A program made the translations under genes and the position numbers. Below, piece after piece: positions 31,610 to 44,423 of a stretch of 64,000 bases of DNA. The notes below the pieces were generated by a model that saw nothing but the letters and a program-made list of their open reading frames with translations, was not told the DNA's origin and searched no databases. Each line of letters begins with the position of its first letter. Position 1 is the first letter of the stretch. Origin of the DNA: Euryodendron excelsum (taxonomy: Eukaryota; Streptophyta; Magnoliopsida; Ericales; Pentaphylacaceae); NCBI GenBank assembly GCA_033060915.1, contig CM065397.1, positions 29,743,501-29,807,500 of the forward strand, given 5' to 3'.

Positions 31610-32050
31610 CTTTTGGAAGTTCTCCGGCGAAATCTTCTCTTCCGGCGACTTTTCCGGTGACGTGGACTCCTTCCGACAATCACCCGTGGTCCCCAAGGAG
31701 TGCTCCTTCAATCTCCAAGATGGATTCCTCACAATGCCTCACGAATTTGAGAAAACCCTCCAAAGTGTCGCGGCTGTTCGAACCAGAAATTTTCTGGTTT
31801 TAACTTCAAGCCTAGCGCCACTAGTAGAGGTGCCAGTCCATTTTTGCCAAAGGGGCCACTACTAGTGGTGCCAGTTATAAATTCTGGGCAATTTGCCCTT
31901 TTTCCCGCCAAAATTCGTTTTTGAAGGCCTTTTTGGCCCATTATCCGTTTTCGACCCCTGTTGTCGAAAGATTTCCAGTGTCCGTCCCTCCAACTGCCTC
32001 GCGGTCAACATGGGACACTTACTTTTACCGTTTTCTGTCTTTGACAAGCA
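31610..32050 (-). other. Predicted non-coding first exon and promoter region of the PMD gene, element 3
   Basis: This stretch between the PPT and the donor is more GC-rich and is conserved in element 2 (38807-39245). It holds repeated CCGGCGA/CCGGTGA words near 31620-31665. At 31811-31874 it carries two palindromes of the CGCCACTAGTAG type that also sit in the LTR promoter. Confidence 0.45.
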
Positions 32051-32072
32051 AAGATAGAAAAAGAGGGGCAGC
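32051..32072 (+). other. Polypurine tract of element 3
   Basis: AAAGATAGAAAAAGAGGGGC then AGC directly precede the 3' LTR. It is the usual plus-strand primer position. Element 2 has the matching tract at 38784-38806. Confidence 0.85.
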
Positions 32073-32285
32073 TGTAAGCACCCCATTTTTGACCGCTCGG
32101 CAATCTACACTCCGTCCAGACTTGTTTTCAAGTCATTGTGGGCATATTCCGATCGAAACCAATTCTCTAGGTCCAAATTCCATCTTTCTATCGCTTCGTG
32201 GGCCTGTTAGGCCCAAATAGAGGCAAAATGACCAAAATTCCCTTAGGGGCATTGTCCTTTCCTTTCCGATTCCAATCCTTCTCTT

Positions 32286-32795
32286 GAGACAGTTTATTCC
32301 TCAAGACGGTTCCACCTAGGCACGTCTCTTCGGAGACGATAAGACCCATTTTCTAATCCCACTCTCGAGACAGTTTATTCCTTGAGACGGTTCCAATCCA
32401 GGCACGTCTCTTCGGAGACAATAAGACCCCTTTCTAATCCCACTCTCGAGACAGTTTATTCCTCGAGACGGTTCCAACCCAGGCACGTCTCTTCGGAGAC
32501 GATAAGACCCCTTTCTAATCCCACTCTTGAGACAGTTTATTCCTCGAGACGGTTCCAATCCAGGCACGTCTCCTCGGAGACGGTACGACCCCTTTCCAAT
32601 CCCACTCTCGAGACAGTTTATTCCTCGAGACGGTTCCACACCATGCACGTCTCTTCGGAGACGATAAGTCCCCTTTCCAATCCCACCCTCGAGACAGTTT
32701 ATTCCTCGAGACGGTTCCAATCCAGGCACGTCTCTTCGGAGATGGTAAGTTCCCTTTCCAATCCCTCTCTCGAGACAGTTTATTCCTCGAGACGG
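32286..32795 (+). repeat. 81-bp tandem array, 3' LTR of element 3
   Basis: Seven cores and six periods are present, as in the 5' LTR, with CGTCTC at about 32323, 32405, 32486, 32567, 32648 and 32729. Confidence 0.9.
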
Positions 32796-33851
32796 TCCGA
32801 GTAGCGAAACTACTCACAAAACTGTTAGAGTAGCGGAAATACTCACAAATAGGTCGATATAGGGAATTGGCAACAAACCCCTGTGTCATGACGACCGCCG
32901 TTAGAGTGGCTGAAACACTCAAAACCCAGGTCAACACCAGTGTCTGTTAGCCCACTTTGGTAAAAAATGACCAAACTGTCCTTTGGACCTTTTCCGAGAC
33001 TTTCCGGCCAAGATGACCATTTTGCTCCTAAGCATCCGAATGCCCTGGAAACCACACCGGGTCTGGGTATCAAACCGGTAATGTCCTGAGAATACTTTTT
33101 ATAGTATTCTCAACCTTCCTTTACCTTTCCGGATCATTCCGAGTCAGTTCCGGCCAACCCGGTACAAAATGACCGTTTAGCCCCTGGAGGGCTGGTCTCT
33201 TTCGACCACACCGGCTCTGGGTATCAAACCGGTAACCTCCTGAGACTACTTTTTATAGTGTTCTCAACATTCCTTTACCTTTCCGGATCATTCCGAGTCA
33301 GTTCCGGCAAACCTTGTACAAAATGACCATTTTGCCCCTGTGGGCCGGTCTCCTTTTCCGACCACGCCGGCTCTGGAAATCAAACCGACAACCTCTGGGA
33401 ACATTCTAAATAATGTTTCCAGATCCCAAGTCTTCTTCCGGGACAGTCCGAGTTCGCCCCGGCCGCTTCTTGGTTTGATTGACCGTTTTGCCCCTAAGGG
33501 CCCGGTCAACCTTTTCGACACATCTTATCCTCACTTTTCAAGTCAAATACCTCCAAGACACTATTTTAAGTATTTCTGCTCCTTTCTGGCCTTCCGGGTC
33601 ATTCCCGGCTCCTTCAAATCATTCCCGGACTTTCCGGAGTCACTCCTAGTGAAGGCAGGCTAAAAATTGCATGATAGTCACTAGTACAGGCGCCCAAATC
33701 TAGTCAAAGATATGTTACTTGCCGACCTTAAATCTCTCCTAATTGGATGGGGCCACTAGTAGTGGCGCCAAGCCAAAAAATGGGTTGCAGTGGCGCCAGT
33801 TTAAAATTTAGCCTGGCGCCACTGCAACAGGTGCTAGTGTTATCCAACCTC

Positions 33852-33859
33852 TATAAATA
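33852..33859 (+). promoter_or_regulatory. TATA box, 3' LTR of element 3
   Basis: TATAAATA followed by CAGAGCCTC, with the AATAAA candidate at 34151-34156 and three telo-boxes between them. Confidence 0.75.
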
Positions 33860-34539
33860 CAGAGCCTCATTCATCGTGAAAAGGGTCTGCAAAATTAACC
33901 TAAAAATCCTATATTTCGATATACAGAGCTCGAGCACCTCCTAAACCCTAGCCTCCCTAGTTTTTCCAAACCCTAGCCACCCTACACCAAACCCTAGCCT
34001 CTTATACACTTATACACTCCCCCATACACTAGTCTTCAACCATCCTTTGAAGACTTGAAGAGCTGCAATCCAAAGGTTGAAGACAACTCTTGAAGACCGA
34101 AGGTGAAGATCAAGACAAAGACCGAAAACCGAAGACAGCACGGCGTGCAAAATAAACAAGATACAAGGTAGGCTCCCTATTTAAATTTCCACACTTCCTC
34201 CCTCTCTCTTCTCTCTCCAACCCACTTGGGTTTTCTCTATTTTAATCCCCCATCTCTTTCCCGCCTTTTCTTTGCATGCTTGAAACAAGGGGATTCCCGG
34301 TCCATGTGTAGGATTGGGCTATTGGAGAGTCACCGTGTCGGGGGCTTTCTTCTAGTCTAACCAAAGACCACGTGGGTCCGGCCCCCTTAATTATGTGGTG
34401 AAACCTTAACCTAGTATGTTCACGACCCCAAATTGCATTATGCATATCATAGTCTTGCATCTTTCCAAAATTCGTTTTCGAACTCGTTTTCAAAATCGTT
34501 TTCAAACTTGTTTTCAAAATTGCATCAAAATCTCTTTTT

Positions 34540-36720
34540 CAAAAACTTGTTTTCAAAACCATAATCCTAGGGTAATTCTAGCCTTTCCATGGCTAGGGGT
34601 TGTTTTAGGAAAGTGTTACATTAAAAGTGACTTTTTTGGTCTACATTTTCAAATCTCATTGTTTTCCAAAAACCACTTTCTTAAAGTGGTTCTAGCCCTC
34701 TTATGGCTAGAATCGCTTTAGGAAAGTGAGACGTTTTCATACTTTTTAAAAAACTCTCTCTTCAAAAATCTCTTCCTAAAAATCTCTTTTTCAACATACT
34801 TTCCTAAAACTTTCCTCTTCAAAGTTGTTTTCAAAAACTCCCTTCCAAAATCTATTTTTCAAAACTCTCTTTTTCAACTCCTCTCCAAAATCTTTTCCTC
34901 AAAATTCACTTTCTAAAAACACTCCTTAGATTCACCTTCCTAAAAACTCTCTCCAAAAACCTTTCTAAAAACTCTCTTTCCAAAATCTTCCTTCTAGAAA
35001 TTTCCTCTCTAGGATTTTCCTTCTAAAATCTATGTTTGTAAAAACACACTTTTCAAAACTCCTTCTCTTTAAAATCTTTTTCCAAAAACTCCCTCGTCAA
35101 ATTCACTTTCCAAAAACTCCTTCCTAGGATTTCCCTTCTAGAAAGCCTTCGTTTCCAAAAACGCACTTTCCAAAAACTCTTTCTTTAGAGCCCAAGTCAA
35201 GCCTTAGAACCCACAATTAGGAAACCCTAATTTTCTTTCTAAAAACATGGTTTTCAAACTTTGCCCCAAACCTAGGTTTCCAAAACCTCTAGTTTTCACA
35301 TCCAAACTATACATGTTTCCAAAACCTCTTTTCTACGTCAACAATATGATTTTTCAAATCTAGGGTTTTTAGAATCTCCTTTCCAAATCCTTACCAAATC
35401 CTATCTTCCTTTTAGGAAACCGAATCAAATCTCCCCGTTTAGGAAACTAGGTCCCGTTCTCCGTTTTTGGAAACAAAATCAAATTTTTTCTTTTAGAAAC
35501 AAAATCCAATCCCTTCTTAATCCGAATCTTTCCTAAGTCGAATCCTTCCTAAACTTTCCTTTCCTAAATTTAAAGTTTCCAGAACTTGAACATAAAAACC
35601 TTTCCTAAATTTTAAAACTCAACTTTCAAATCTTTCTTAATTCAACCCTTTCCTAATCCTACCCTCTTTTCAAACCTTAACTTTTCAAACCTGAGTTTTC
35701 AAACTTTCCCTAGATTCAAACCTTTCCTAATTTTAAGATTTTTCAAAACTCAAACTCTTAAACTTTCCAAATTCAAAGCTTTCCAAGTTCAAAACTTTCT
35801 TAAGTTAAGACTTTCACAATCTAAAAACTTTCTAAATTCTAAACTTTCCTAAACTTCAAATCTTTCCAAATCTAAAATTTTCTAAACTCAAGACATTCTT
35901 ATTTTCAAAACTTCCTTGTTTTCTAAACTTTTCCACTTTCAAAACTTCCCTTTTTCAAAACATTCCAAAATTCAAAACTTCCTGAACTTGAAACTTTTCA
36001 AATTCTAAACCTTTCTTAAGCTAAACTTTTCCTTATTCGAAACATTTCTAAATTCAACACTTTCCTATTTCAAAACCTTCCTTAAAACAAAACTTTTCAA
36101 TTTTCAAAACTTTCCTATTTCAAAAACTTTCTTAATTCGGAACTTTTCAAAAATGAAACTTTCCTAATTCGAAACTTTCTTAAATCTGACCTTTCCTAAT
36201 TTCCTAAATCCAATCTTTCCTAATCTCCTAAACCTTCCAAGTCAGGTTGAATTTTTCCTAAGTCTAGGTTTCCTAAAATTCTTTTCCAAGTTCTACTTTT
36301 TCAAATCAAAATTCAATCTTTTCAATTCCAAAATTCCAAATTCCAATTTTCAATCTTTTATTCAAAGTTCAATCTCTCAATCTTCCAATTCAATTTTCAA
36401 TTCAATCTCCTTCTTCAAATCAAGTCAATCTCTTTTCAATCGGACTCCAGTCCGAACTACGACTGACCTGATTTCCCCCAAAGGGATACGTAGGCAACCT
36501 CATGGGTGCGGTCACAACACTTTTCAAGCTTTCAATTCCACCCTCATGGGTGAGGTTTTCAAAATCTTTTCAAATCTCAAATTCCCATCTACTTTCAAAA
36601 TTTCTATTTCCAAATTTCTACTTTCAATTTTCAAACTTTCCAACTTCAATTCCATCTCTTCAAATCTATTTTCAAATCAAATCAATTTCAAATCAATCTC
36701 TTTTCAAATTTATTTTTCAA
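34540..36720 (+). repeat. Pyrimidine-rich tract in U5, 3' LTR of element 3
   Basis: Same degenerate TTTCCTAAA/AAACTTTCC composition as the tract at 20580-22860, with small indels. Confidence 0.85.
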
Positions 36721-37276
36721 TTCTCTTTCCTTATGTTTGCATGCATCATGTTAGTTTTAAAGCATTGTTTTTCAAAGTGGATAGGATTGAACATGGGTTA
36801 ATTGAAGACTCTCATAGGTGAATCTGGGGTAGATTGACATGTAGGTACCGAAAGGGCGGGGTAGGGTGATAGCTTAGTGCGTCTTTCCTACACGTAACCA
36901 ACCTCCGAACCTAGATCACTGATTTCAAAGACCAAAAGGAGTTATTTTTCTAAAAAGGGCTAAATATTTTCTAAAGGTTGCCAAACAACCCGTTTTCCTA
37001 AAAAAAAACCCTCTCTTGAGGATGTTTTCCAAAATTATTTTTCAAAAACACTAAGTGTAGTCTTCGGATTATTCTTAGTTTTTAGGTGACTTAACTCACC
37101 ATAATCAAGTTAGGTGGCGACTCCGAATCTTTTTCAAAAGCCCTTTATTCAAACTTGTTTTTCAATTCAAACCTAGTCGCACTCATTCTTCTAGGAGGGT
37201 GAGTTCTAAAGAGAGAGTACAGTGTTTTTCCCACTTGTTTGTGTATTCCTCGAGTGCGAAAAATCTGGGTGCGAGA

Positions 37277-37281
37277 AAGGC
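37277..37281. repeat. TSD right of element 3 (AAGGC)
   Basis: AAGGC follows element 3; the host LTR resumes with AAAATTTTGGC, in register with the other LTR of element 2 at 49312. Confidence 0.85.
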
Positions 37282-38783
37282 AAAATTTTGGCTTAGTGCC
37301 ATTGCTAGTGGCGCCAGCCACTTAGGAAAGTTTTAAGGTCGGCAGGTAACGTGTCTTCAGAAGATTTGGGTGCCTGCATTAGTAACTACCATGCAATTTT
37401 TAGCCTGGCTTCACTTGGAGTGACTCCGGAAGGTTCAGGAATGATTTTGAGGATCCAAAATCACCTAGAGGGCCAGAAAGGGATAGGAACGCTTAGAATT
37501 GTGTCTCGAGGGTGGAAGACTTGAAGAACGATGTTAGGATTTGTCGCAAGGGTTGACCAGGCCACTAGGGGTAAAACGGTCAATCGGGCTGGAAAGCTAC
37601 TTGGATGGACCCGGAATATCCCAAAAGAAGACTCGATACTTGGAAACATTAGCTAGAATGTTTAAGGAGGTTATCGGTTTGATATCCAGAGCCGATGCGG
37701 TTAGAAGAGGCGACCGGCCCACTAGGGGCAAAAAGGTCATTTTACACCAGGTTTGCCGGAACTAACTCAGAATGACCTAGAAATGTATCAGAAGGCCGGG
37801 GATACTGTCAAAAACATTTCTGGGAGGTTACCAGTTTGATACCCAGAGCTGGTGTGGTTCCCGAGGCGCTCAGATGCCTAGGGGCAAAATGATCATTTTT
37901 ACTAGAAGGTCTCAGAATTGGCTCGAAACTGACTGGAATGCACTTAAACATGCCATATCGTCTTTGGGACGACCCTGGAAGGGTGTACTTACTATTCTGA
38001 GGACTTAGGTACTTTTTCAAGAAACGTGCCAGAAATGGCCCTAAGGGTAGTTTTGTCATTTTTCACCGAAGTGGGCTAACAGGCACTGGTGTTGACCTAG
38101 GTTTTGAGTGTTTCCATCACTTTGACGACGGTCCTTGACATAGGGGTTTGTTGGTAATTCTCAATGTCGACCTATTTACGAGTGTTTTCACCACTCTGAC
38201 GGTTGCGATGTTTACGAGTACTTCCGTTACTCTAACGGTTCGCGATCATTCTAGAGATTGCCTGATCTCGGAAAGTTGCTAGGTGGACTTATCGCATGAG
38301 AAATCAACTTTCTCGAAAGATGTGCCAACACAAACATTCTTTATTGGCAAGTTAGCAGACACAAAAGGTGGACCGTTCTATCATCTCGAGGACTTGGGGT
38401 CTCATCTCGGTCGACGAGTTTGAAGGGACTTACTGTTCCGAAGAGTTCTCTGGAAAATTGTGCTGGATAGGATGGACTTACCTTCTTGAAGAATCAATTT
38501 TCTCGAAAGGCGTGCTAGATTTAATTGGACTTGAAATTAGATTTGAGATTGAAACGGGGACTTACCGTATTTGAAAAGACATGCCCACTGGAATTGGACC
38601 GAACAATGCCCTAAGGGTACTTTGGTCATTTTACCTCTATTTGGGCCTAATGGGCCTGCGAAGCGATTGGTTGACTGAATTAGGTTTGGAAAACTGATTT
38701 AAATTGGAATATATTCATATTGACTTGAACTCATCTTTGGACGGACTGAAAACTGCCGAGCGGGCAAAAATGGGGTGTTTACA
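37282..38783 (-). repeat. 3' LTR of element 2, U3 part
   Basis: U3 resumes after element 3 and ends GGTGTTTACA. It holds two 157-bp-type units (CAGAGCCGATGCGG near 37690, CAGAGCTGGTGTGG near 37843) and three GAGTR dyads near 38104, 38182 and 38216, but no 81-bp array. Confidence 0.88.
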
Positions 38784-38806
38784 GCTGCTCCTCTTTTTCT
38801 GTCTTT
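38784..38806 (-). other. Polypurine tract of element 2
   Basis: On the minus strand this reads AAGACAGAAAAAGAGGAGC then AGC, directly before the 3' LTR. It matches the tract of element 3. Confidence 0.8.
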
Positions 38807-40213
38807 GCTTGTCGAAGATAGAAAATGATAGAGTAAGAGTCCCATATTTACCGTGAGGCGGTTGGAAGGACGAACTTTGAAACTTTTTTAAAATTGGAGT
38901 TTGGAAACGAATATTGGGCCCAAAAGGCCTTTGAAATCGAGTTTTGGCGGGAAAAAGGGCAAAAATGCCCGGAATTGGAAACTAGCGTTGCTAGCAGTGG
39001 TGCCTTTGTTAAATTTGGCTTGGTGCCACTGCTAGTGGTGCCTGGACTGGGATGAAAACTAGCAAACTGTTAGTTTGACGTTGTTGCGAGATTTGAAGAG
39101 TTTTTGAAAAACCGAGAGCCTTTACATGGAAATCGACTTGGACACTGAAAGAGTGCTTTATAGGGACCATGAGGGATTGTCGGAAGTAGACACCATCGCT
39201 GGAAAAGTCACCGGAAGAGAAGATTTTGCTAGAGAACTCCAAGGGGTGAGTTTTTGATTTTATGTCGATTTTGATGTGTAGAATTCCGTTTGAGCCATGT
39301 GAACAGTGAAAATTGATATTTTTATATGTTTTGAACATTGTGATGAAGTTATTTTTTCATTTTGGTGCTTGTTTGATTGAATTTGAGTGATTTTTCATGA
39401 TTATGTGTAGGGGGACCTCTGCAGGAATTGAGGGTTCGTCCCTACAGCTTTGGTTATTAAGTTTTCTAGCTAGGTTTTTACCCTATGTGCCTTAGAAAAA
39501 TGTGTTTAATAGTCGTATGAAGTTTCGTGATTTTTTTGAAAACTTTTTGAATTTTTGAATTTTTGAAAAATCAAAAAAATACTTAGAAAAATAGAAAAAA
39601 TTGAGAAAATTGAGAAATTATTAGAGTTTAGTGTTTAGAAAAATGTAGGGATATTTTAGAAAACATTTGAAATGATTTTGAGAAATTTTGGGATAACTTT
39701 GAAAACCATTGATTTGTTGAAAAATAAAACAAATCTTTTAACAACTTAGAAATTTGAAAAAATGTGTGCGGGTGTTGGTGCTATGTGATTGTGATGACGT
39801 AGAGTGCATGGTTTGTGTTTTATATTGATATTGTGGGTGTTGTAGGGACCATTTTTAAGTGAAACTCTGCCGAAATGTTTTTTTTTGAAATTAGGAAAAG
39901 AGTTGGAAAAGTTTTAGAATAAAATCTTTTTTGAAGGAAAAAGACAGAAAACCCTTGAAGTTTAGAAAATTCATTTTGACTCGAAGTTAGAAAATCAAAA
40001 TATGTAGGAAATTCATTTTGACGTGGAAGCGGGATTTTAAAATCAAAATATGTAGGAAATTCATTTTGACTTATCATTTGAAATCTTTTCAATTTTTTTA
40101 TTATTTATTTATTTTTCCATTGTTTCTCTTTCTTCTTTTTCTCACTTCTCATCTCTTTTTACCTTTCGAAGTTATACTTACCTCATGTCGGTATTCTTAC
40201 CTTGATCTTCAGG
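38807..40213 (+). other. Predicted first exon and intron of the PMD gene, element 2
   Basis: A donor GG|GTGAGT at 39245/39246 and an acceptor CTTCAG at 40212 frame a 967-bp intron just before the ATG. Two GGTGCCACT-type palindromes lie at 38981-39045. No coding frame is evident before the ATG. Confidence 0.5.
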
Positions 40214-41212
40214 ATGGCAAACACAGGTGATGACAGTTTTGAGAGGAGACGCCGCTCCGGGAAGGCAGCCCAAATAGATTCTGTTAGCAATTCCAGTCAT
40301 TCTAGGGGTAGTCGGTGATCTACAAGACAAGCATCTTCTAGCCAGAGCGGCCGGGGGAGTTGACCACTAGTTGACCCCTTCCCTCCGGTTGAGGCAGCTT
40401 TCGAGGAGGAGATAGGTGTTGATGACGAGGCGCCCGATGTTGGTGATCAAGTGACCGGCTACAAGAGGGCCTCCTTTAGACATAGATAGATGGATGCTGA
40501 TCCTGGTGACTTGGAGATACCGGATATTCCACCGCTGGGAGACCTTGCCTATCATCCTAGTATTTACTTGCGACAACATTTGCCCTATCCGCTGGTACAC
40601 ACAGCTTTCAGAGGGGCTATTCATATTGTCTTCAATACTATGTAGCGGGTGGCTCCATCTTATCGTGCTTTCTTGGTTGAGATTGGATTTGGGGCTTTCA
40701 TAGGATTACAGGCTAATCGCCTGAACAGACATCTAGTGCTGGCACTTATTGAGAGGTGGTTTGGAAAGACTGGGACTTTTCATTTTGTTCAGGTCACGAG
40801 GAGTTCAGGTCAGCAGGAGATCCACTAGAGTATATGTTTGGAGCCTTGGTAGAGGGAGTATATGTTGTTGGCCAGGAGGTGGTCGACTTATGATGCCACA
40901 CTAGGGGATACGTGCCCTAGGCTGAGTTTACTACCGTGAGAGACTAGAGGGACCAGTACCAGATAGAGCGAGATCAGTATCAGGTAGAGGTAGCTTCCTT
41001 AACGGCTCGGTTAGCCTAGATGGGGGGTGGCAGGGTATGTTGTCTTTTCCCTCCTTCTTCTTTTCGCTCTGTTATTATTTAGTTATTCCTTTACCTTGCT
41101 GATTCTAGTTTTGTCTTCTTTGCAGGATATTGATGTTTCTAGTAGTTATCCACCTCTTCCAGAGCCAGGTTTCAGAGATTTTGATCTGGAGGATATTGAT
41201 TTTGATCTTTGA
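40214..41212 (+). pseudogene. Antisense plant mobile domain (PMD) gene of element 2, internally deleted
   Basis: It begins with an intact ATG at 40214 (MANTGDD, then ERRRRSGKAAQ), two bases after a splice acceptor. It follows the element 3 protein through PPLGDLAYHPSIYLRQHLP and APSYRAFLVEIGFGAF to IERWFGKTGTFHF. There the central PMD core is deleted and the sequence jumps to the segment matching EEFRSAG. A second deletion removes about 45 codons before VGQEVVDL. Stops occur at several places. An intron at 41035-41125 joins in phase 0 to a last exon ending PGFRDFDLEDIDFDL and TGA. It lies antisense to the gag of element 2. Confidence 0.8.
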
Positions 41213-43050
41213 CAAATGCCCCTTGTCATAGACCCTGATCTTCTTTTGTCCCTATCTTGGAGATGTATTTATATTAGACATTTTTATTTTGTAAATTTTG
41301 TACAAAGATGGATGTTTATGATAGTTAGATACATGGACAGACAAAGATATTTATGATTTTTACAGCTACGTATATGATCAGATGCATGTGTAGAGACGAT
41401 GATGATGCATATTTATTACATGGATTGATGTTGAACTGTATTGGTGACTTCTGTTTCTACAGGGAGTTATGTCTTATGTATGCAAAGCTCATGCCGATTT
41501 TTTAAATTTTTTTTAATGAAAATGCATGCACATATTAGAAATATACTTGTTAATAAAATGACAAGGGGTGCTGTCAAACTCGATATCTTTAGAATGGTGA
41601 CTCCTTCCTTTTCGGGAGTCTGGCCTCTCCTCTGGCTCAACCTTACCTTGACTGGATGATAGCACTTCATACCTTTCTCAACCTTTTGACCGCCCCCAAT
41701 TCTATCTCGGGGTTAGTGTATAGGATTATTGAAGCTAAAACTCTCAACCCTCGGGGCTTCAGGAATAGCTTACCCAACCTTTAGCAGAGCGATAAGTGGC
41801 CAATCTTTCAATCTGAGGAGACTTTGCTTTAGGACCGTAATGTAGGCTTGGTTATGGGGGTTTTTGAAACAACGGGATATACAAGCTTAAGTTTAATGTT
41901 GCTTTTTAGTAGGGTTTAGATCCATGGCGTCCTTGACTATTTTTCCCAATAGGGTTAGCATCCTTCTTTAGGTTTGGCAGTGTGTCTAGCTCATTTAGAT
42001 CAATCAATCCATTTTCAATCAGAATGGACTTCGGTGGGGTTGTAATGTAGGCAATGGTTTCGAAATTTTGCAAGAAAGGGTAAAGGCTCGAACTTATTAT
42101 TTCTACTGGGCTTCTTTATCACCTGGGATACCTTTAAATTTCCTCCTTTTACAGAGGGGGATTGACCTTTGACCTTCTAACGGAATTGTCTGACATTTGC
42201 CCCCCTGGCCTTTCTATATGCTTTTTCAAGATAACATAAACACATTTTTTGTTTTTGGCCTCCTGCCCCTTGGCAACTCTTTTCCTTCACTTTTCTTTTT
42301 CCTTTTCATCTCTTTTCTTTCATTTTATGAAACGGTCAATTCTACAACCCTTTTTCCTTAGACTTTTTCCTTAACAATTTAATCTAACCTATTGTGGGCG
42401 GTGATCCCTAGGTTGGGGTTTTCTCAAAAAAGATAAATGGCTTAATGGGTTTGGCAAGGGGTTGCTTCTGACTGTATGGGAAATGAAATGAGGGCCTCTC
42501 TTCACTTTGAACTAGATTGCTTGATCCATAGAGCCTTCAATGCTACCCTAGCACGATAGAGGATGGATACCATTCCTAGAGTTCTCGATTATTATCTGCC
42601 CTAGTGTTAGGGGGACGGTCTCGGATCGGGATTGATAAGGAATATTTTTGCTTTTTGCAAGGCACTAGGGGCTAAGCAAAGGGAACATAAACACATTTCT
42701 TTTTATATATATATATATATGGGGAAATGAAAGATGGCTCCTCTTCATTTTGATAATCTGGCCACGCATTGCTTAGCTTTGATGTCTTGCAAGTGTTGCC
42801 TTTGGGTAGTTTTCTCACTCATCCTTATCCTCTCTCTCTTTAAAAAGCTGATCATTTGGCGAGTGATTAACGCATGCTATCACCCCTTCAAGTCAGATAA
42901 TTCCATAAGATAAACCATACCCTTTGCGTAGGAAGTATTCACCATTCACAAGAGAAAATGAGATGACAGGAATGTAAGGTAATAGCATGAACTGATATTT
43001 CATTACTTAATAAGAAACATAAAGGTCTTTTAGGCTGCAAGTGTAAACTT
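41213..43050. other. Non-coding stretch between the PMD gene and gag, element 2
   Basis: Homologous in reverse orientation to 26949-28895. A TA dinucleotide run lies at 42706-42720. No pol-derived sequence is visible. Confidence 0.6.
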
Positions 43051-44423
43051 TTAATTTAAAGATAGAAAGTAAAGGAGATAGAAAGAAAGTGAGTGACAAC
43101 ACCCCTCTCTTGTATGCTTTTGTGGAGAGTCCTTCTTAGTTGGGCTTAGGATAATATCCACGTCTTTGAAGCTTTGCTTGCCACTTGTCTCCAGACAAAT
43201 GATTAGATTCTCACGAGAATAGTTGAGGTTGGTGCAATTGTCTATCTCTTCCTTCTTTATTGAGGCAGACATGATCGTGCGTCCCCCAAGATTTGTAATT
43301 GCCTCGCGATGTTTCCTCCCTTTCTTAGCTTCACTTTCTTTGAATCCAACTTCCTCTTCTTCTTTATTTGCCCCAAATGGATAGGTCAATTTACTTTCTT
43401 CCAGCTGAACTGACTTAACCTAGGCCCTAGGTTTCTTACTTTTGCATTCGGCCGTGCTCTGCTGCCCCTCAGGTGCATATAACTGTAGGCCCTTGGTATT
43501 TGGTACGAAAGGGCTTTGTACTTCACGAGGGAGCAAGGTGCTATGTTGTTTTAGATCTTCCTTAGCCATGTAATCTTCATCCTCGTAGTATATCTCTTGG
43601 CATATAGTAGTCAGGACCCTGTTATCATCATACTCCGTGATGACATTGACAGTGCGATCTGGTAGAGGGTCTGTGGCAATATTGGAAGTGCAAATAGGGC
43701 TTATTGGCTTCAAGTCAATGATTTTACTATCTATCAAATCCTAAATCTTGTGTTTGAGGGTCCAGCAGTCTTCGGTATTATGTCCTTGACTACCTGAATA
43801 GTATTCATAGTATGCCTTTGGGTTAAAATGAGGTGGCAGAGGATTAGGCCAAGGCCGAGGGGGTATAGGTTTCAAATATCCCGTGGCTAGGAGACTAAAA
43901 TAGGCTGCGGTTTCCATGCAAGAGAGTTTAGTGAAAACTCGATCTTTTCCACTCATTCGCCTAGGTTGGAGAGGTGTCTTAGATGTCCTTGGAGGTCGGG
44001 GATTAAGTTCTGGTGTAATGACTATTGGGTCGATGATTTGGGAATTGAAGGGGCTTTGGGTTTTATGTTTCAAAGTGGGACAATTTTTGGTGTTAGGGCC
44101 AAACAGATGGGACTGGTACTCATAGGATAGATTATAGGATTCAGGGGTTTGGTTAAAGTCGTCTTAAAAGGTGCCAGAATGCGGCAATTGGCTTGGGGAG
44201 GTTGTTAGTAAGCAATAGTCAGGGCATAGTCTGGGTCTTTCCTCTTCATCCTTTTTCATTCCTCATGGGTTTGGACTTGGGAGGACTCTGCCTGCTCATG
44301 GGTTGTAGTTCCTGCATGGGATAAGAGTGAAGAGAGCATGGCTTCCATTTTAGTCATCTTATGTTTGAGTCCTTTTACTTCTGCTAGTAGCAAAGTTAAG
44401 GCATCGAGTGTGAGTGACTCCAT
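43051..44423 (-). pseudogene. Gag-type protein of element 2, core missing
   Basis: From the ATG at 44423 a short N-terminal segment is followed by broken sequence. Then 44073-43741 gives SGKDRVFTKLSCMETAAYFS, a degenerate knuckle (YEYYSGSQGHNTEDCWTLKH) and, after a stop, IDSKIIDLKPISPIC and DPLPDRTVN. These match element 3 downstream of its Gag core. The core itself (KMPDF...LTGSALQWF in element 3) is absent, so this copy has lost the particle-forming domain. A frame at 43389-43051 follows with ENLIICLETSGKQSFKDVD. No protease is seen. Confidence 0.72.

Larger units (their letters stand above)
18167..37276 (+). mobile_element. Element 3: Ogre/Tat-like retrotransposon, pol-less, complete LTR to LTR (19.1 kb)
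   Basis: LTRs of 5231 bp (18167-23397) and 5204 bp (32073-37276) enclose an 8.7-kb internal region. It has a tRNA-Arg PBS at 23400 and a PPT ending at 32072. Flanks are AAGGT and AAGGC. Internal order is leader, gag-type frame (24943-26948, sense), non-coding stretch, antisense PMD gene (28896-30735), first exon and intron of that gene, then PPT. No protease, RT, RNase H or integrase is visible. In a 190-bp stretch aligned by eye (20641 against 34541) the LTRs differ at about eight places, mostly transitions, so this is a fairly old insertion. It must have used enzymes in trans. Confidence 0.92.
32073..37276 (+). repeat. 3' LTR of element 3 (5204 bp)
   Basis: It begins TGTAAGCACCCC and ends GGTGCGAGA, where the terminal CA has become GA. 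It parallels the 5' LTR throughout, including array copy number. A small deletion removes part of one GGCGCC palindrome near 33785. Confidence 0.92.
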
